A stretch of 64,000 nt of DNA from Cacajao melanocephalus (taxonomy: Eukaryota; Chordata; Mammalia; Primates; Pitheciidae): the NCBI GenBank assembly GCA_963573385.1, contig CAUYLG010047116.1:95353-159352 (forward strand), in the 5' to 3' direction. How positions within the stretch are numbered: the first letter of the stretch is position 1; every line of letters starts with the position of its first letter. The notes beneath the pieces were generated by a model. The model was given only the letters and a program-made list of their open reading frames with translations. It was not told the DNA's origin and made no database searches. The translations under genes were made by a program, and so were the position numbers. Of this stretch, positions 61,415 through 64,000 are shown one piece after another.

Positions 61415-61625
61415 TGCACTTTGTATGTTTACAAAGCTCTACTCTCACATCCAGTGCATCATCTGACCCTCGCAATAATCTTACAAGGATTATTATCACA
61501 CCCACTTTACATACAAGGAAATGGAGAGTCAAGGGAGTTGGGAGGAAGACTCCAGGTCACTCAGTTATCAAATGGGAGAGCAAACTCAAATCCAGGTCTT
61601 CTGATCCCAAAGTCTTTGTGGATAC
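61415..61625 (+). mobile_element. MIR SINE, well preserved
   Basis: 'acaaagctctactctcacat', 'ctcgcaataatcttacaagg', 'cactttacatacaaggaaat', 'ggtcactcagttatcaaatg' and 'caaatccaggtcttctgat' follow MIR from about position 45 to its 3' end. The open frames at 61414-61692 and 61421-61669 are readings of this SINE. Confidence 0.88.
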
Positions 61626-62252
61626 CAGTCAAGAGAAGAGAAGTTGGGGGCAAGGCAGGAGAGATGTGAAAACTGGTATTGAGATAAAATGACTATTTCA
61701 GAGGGTGAAAACATTACTGTGCACGCGTGTGTGTGCTACCATTTTGGTCGGGACCAGCTCTGGGGGGTGCTCTAGAGAAAGAGAAAGGGTAACAGAGAGG
61801 CAGACGCACCAAGTTCTCCAGGTACTCGGTACAGGTGCCAGGGCATGTGTTCTCTCACCTGTGTGTTCTTGATCTAGAGATCAGCAACATCAGAGGAAAA
61901 GGATAATGACCTCAGCAATATGTGCAGAAGGACCTGCAAAGGGTCATCTGAGCTGCAAAGCTTCCTTCTCCCAGGTGCCATTTAGGAATGTGCTATGCAC
62001 TGAGAGTCACTTCTGGCCTGCCCTGGTAGTGAGTGAGATCGCTTGACTTCCTCAATGCCTTTTGGAGGGCTTGAATGCTGTGTGTCCCTTTTCCTAACTT
62101 CTTTATTTTCTACTGTGGACTCATTATCATAATGTCTCTGGCTTACTCAGGCACTGCTGGTGAAACACTCTAAGTTGCCTTCCACTCTTCAGTCAAAAAA
62201 GGGGCAGCATGGGACTTCTGTATGGTGATTACTCTCATGATCTGATGTATTA
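61626..62252. other. Unassigned DNA
   Basis: No gene or repeat recognised. A 'gcacgcgtgtgtgtgc' near-palindrome lies at 61721-61736. Confidence 0.5.
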
Positions 62253-62450
62253 AGGATTCTCAAAGCTTAATAGGTGTAAGAGTCATTCAGGGAGTTTGTT
62301 AAATTATAGGTTTTCAGTCCTGTCTGTCAGATATTCTGAATCAGAAGTTTGAAATGGGGCTCGGGAAGATATGCATTTCAATAAAGTATCTCAGGATATA
62401 TTTATGCAAATGATTTTTGGATTATGCAAGAGAAACATTGTAATTTGGAT
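62253..62450 (+). mobile_element. MER5-like hAT DNA transposon (non-autonomous)
   Basis: 'gattctcaaagcttaatagg', 'gggagtttgttaaattatag', 'attctgaatcagaagtttga' and 'gatatgcatttcaataaagt' follow MER5A. Diverged. Confidence 0.7.
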
Positions 62451-62479
62451 GAGTCTTGGTTTATTTTCTCTAAGTAGAA

Positions 62480-62595
62480 TAATAAGATTTACTTCATCAG
62501 ACTGCAAACAAATCCCTTGAGTGCAGAAACCATGTGTATATCTTCTACCATAATTCTTAGCACATTACCTAGCATAGAGTGGCTTAAATTCAGTT
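62480..62595 (+). mobile_element. L2 LINE 3' tail
   Basis: 'agactgcaaacaaatccctt', 'gagtgcagaaaccatgtgta' and 'tagcacattacctagcatag' match the L2 3' end ('cttgagggcaggga...cctggcacatag'). Confidence 0.65.
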
Positions 62596-63892
62596 ACCCA
62601 CATCTCTCAGAACCTCTTTGTTAGTCTGAGCTGGGGGACTGCAGAAGACTTGGCTCAAAGTCTCTGGGGCTGAAGAAAAGATTGGGGTACATAGCCAGGG
62701 GAACCGTGACATGTGCTGAGGAAGTGATGTTAGTTTTCAGAACATCACATTCTGCCTATGCTGTTACATTTTTATATGAACCTTTAATGTCTTTTCTTTG
62801 GAAGCAATTTAAGTCTTAATGTTTTGCGTCTTCTACTTTGAATGGGCTCTCAAATAAGGATTCCCCAAACTTTATTTCATTTTTCAATGTTCTTAGCAAT
62901 CCTATCTATTGAATTCATATTCTTTATGGTTTATACCAAGCCTCAGTGTTTATGTGTCAGATACGAGGTGAAAGGTTGAACTTTTTGGCAAAACCATTAG
63001 CTAAGTTCATGATGTGCTCTGAGCAGACTCGATTGGTGGAAAAGTACATTTGAGTGCCTCTGACGCCCATGGAGAAATGCCATACAGTGACAGGTAGAGA
63101 ATCTGACCTTTGAGAGTAATGCCAATCTAGTGCCAATAGCTAGGACCTGTCTAAACGTCATGGAAAATGTAACTCTTTGACAAATCAGTAGTCATCCATA
63201 GCTTCCTGAATTACACCCAGGAAGGACATGTGGATACTCCACACACCATTTTCAGAGATGTTCCAGAGGAAATCAAGCAATTTTAGCCAAGTCTCTAGGC
63301 AACCTCAGAGGTTTATCACTTCATAGAGCCAGGAGCAGGGATTCAGGAGTAGATTTTATATATGTTTTATTTCAGAAGAGGACAGACTAAATCAGCAAAC
63401 CATTGGTCCAAAATAAAATTTCATCTATGACAGTGTTCCCTCATCTGGCATCACATAAAATGTTATTAATATGAATCCTTGAGAAGCAATTGTTGTTTTT
63501 TTTACCAAAGCAAATGAAGAAGTTTACATTGGAGTCCTTCATATTGGAAAAGATTTGCTGAACATCTGCTGAGAGACAGTTCTGTTGAGATTCACTCTTC
63601 TTTTAATTCCTTACCTATTAAGTGCATTTGCAAAGAGGTGGGATCCTTACTCCTTGAAATGTCAGCAGCACCTGCTATACCTTAATTTTCTCAATTAAGG
63701 AATGTGGACTGTGACCTAGCATAGGAAGAACCATCTGGCTCAGTGTTGTTTTTGTTGGTTTCCAGGTTACTCCATGCAACAGCACATGGGAAGTGGGAGA
63801 TTCTTAAAGCTTCTTTAGATTTTATCCTCACGGATAAAAATAGGTGGTTTGAAGAGGAATAAAATGGTTCTCTTTTATTTTTTTATTTTTTT
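62596..63892. other. Unassigned DNA, no gene seen
   Basis: No gene or repeat family recognised in this last unique stretch before the purine repeat. Confidence 0.5.
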
Positions 63893-63990
63893 GAAAGAAA
63901 GAAAAAGAGAGGAAAGAAAGTGAGAGTGAAAGAAAGAAAGAAAAAGAATGTATGAGAGAAAGAAAGAGGAAGAAAAAGAGGGAGAGAGAA
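63893..63990 (+). repeat. GAAA/GGAA-rich purine repeat
   Basis: About 98 bp of almost pure purine on the + strand, with GAAA units mixed with GAGA and GGAA. A T-rich stretch precedes it (63871-63892). Confidence 0.93.
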
Positions 63991-64000
63991 CAGGATTCTT

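Overview
The window looks like AT-rich, CpG-poor primate (very probably human) nuclear DNA. The evidence is many dimeric Alu elements with A-rich tails and target-site duplications, 5'-truncated L1 elements with primate-type ends, MaLR and ERVL-type LTRs, and old MIR, L2 and MER5-like copies. I see no host protein-coding exon, tRNA, rRNA or snRNA gene. The longest open frames are LINE ORF2 remnants, antisense readings of LINEs, or chance frames. The window is best read as intergenic or deep-intronic sequence.

Layout. 1-4.7 kb: two L1 3' ends on the + strand and a decayed Alu. 6.2-7.8 kb: a MaLR cluster (MST/THE1-type LTR, MaLR internal sequence, an MLT1-type LTR, and the 3' half of another MLT1 split by a later insertion). 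8-20 kb: mostly unassigned DNA with CA repeats, four Alus, an L1 fragment, an L2 3' end, two MIRs and an antisense MaLR LTR. 20.1-22.9 kb: a long decayed L1 (+). 25.2-26.5 kb: a very old L2-type LINE, reverse strand. 28.8-29.5 kb: an L1 3' end. 29.7-35.4 kb: MIRs, an antisense ERVL/MLT2-type LTR with a TA-rich tract, two unidentified pieces next to T-rich tracts, and an L1 fragment.

36.2-37.2 kb is a mosaic of L2, Alu, L1 and CA repeat that ends in an exact inverted copy of part of the L2 piece. 37.4-43.0 kb: a long reverse-strand L1 followed by an older L1 fragment. 45-46.1 kb: an old L1 carrying two Alus that used the same target site. 49.1-56.1 kb: a long, old reverse-strand L1 interrupted by two Alus and a younger L1. 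56.5-64 kb: L1, L2, MIR and MER5 fragments, one Alu, and a closing GAAA-rich tract.

No genes work together here. The content is the layered history of retrotransposon insertion and small rearrangements. I did not find a new biological system. The most distinctive observation is the 47-bp exact inverted copy of an L2 segment (36314-36360 and 37165-37211), which looks like a local template-switch event. Family names come from recognising consensus features by eye, so subfamilies are not assigned and most boundaries are good to about 10-30 bp.
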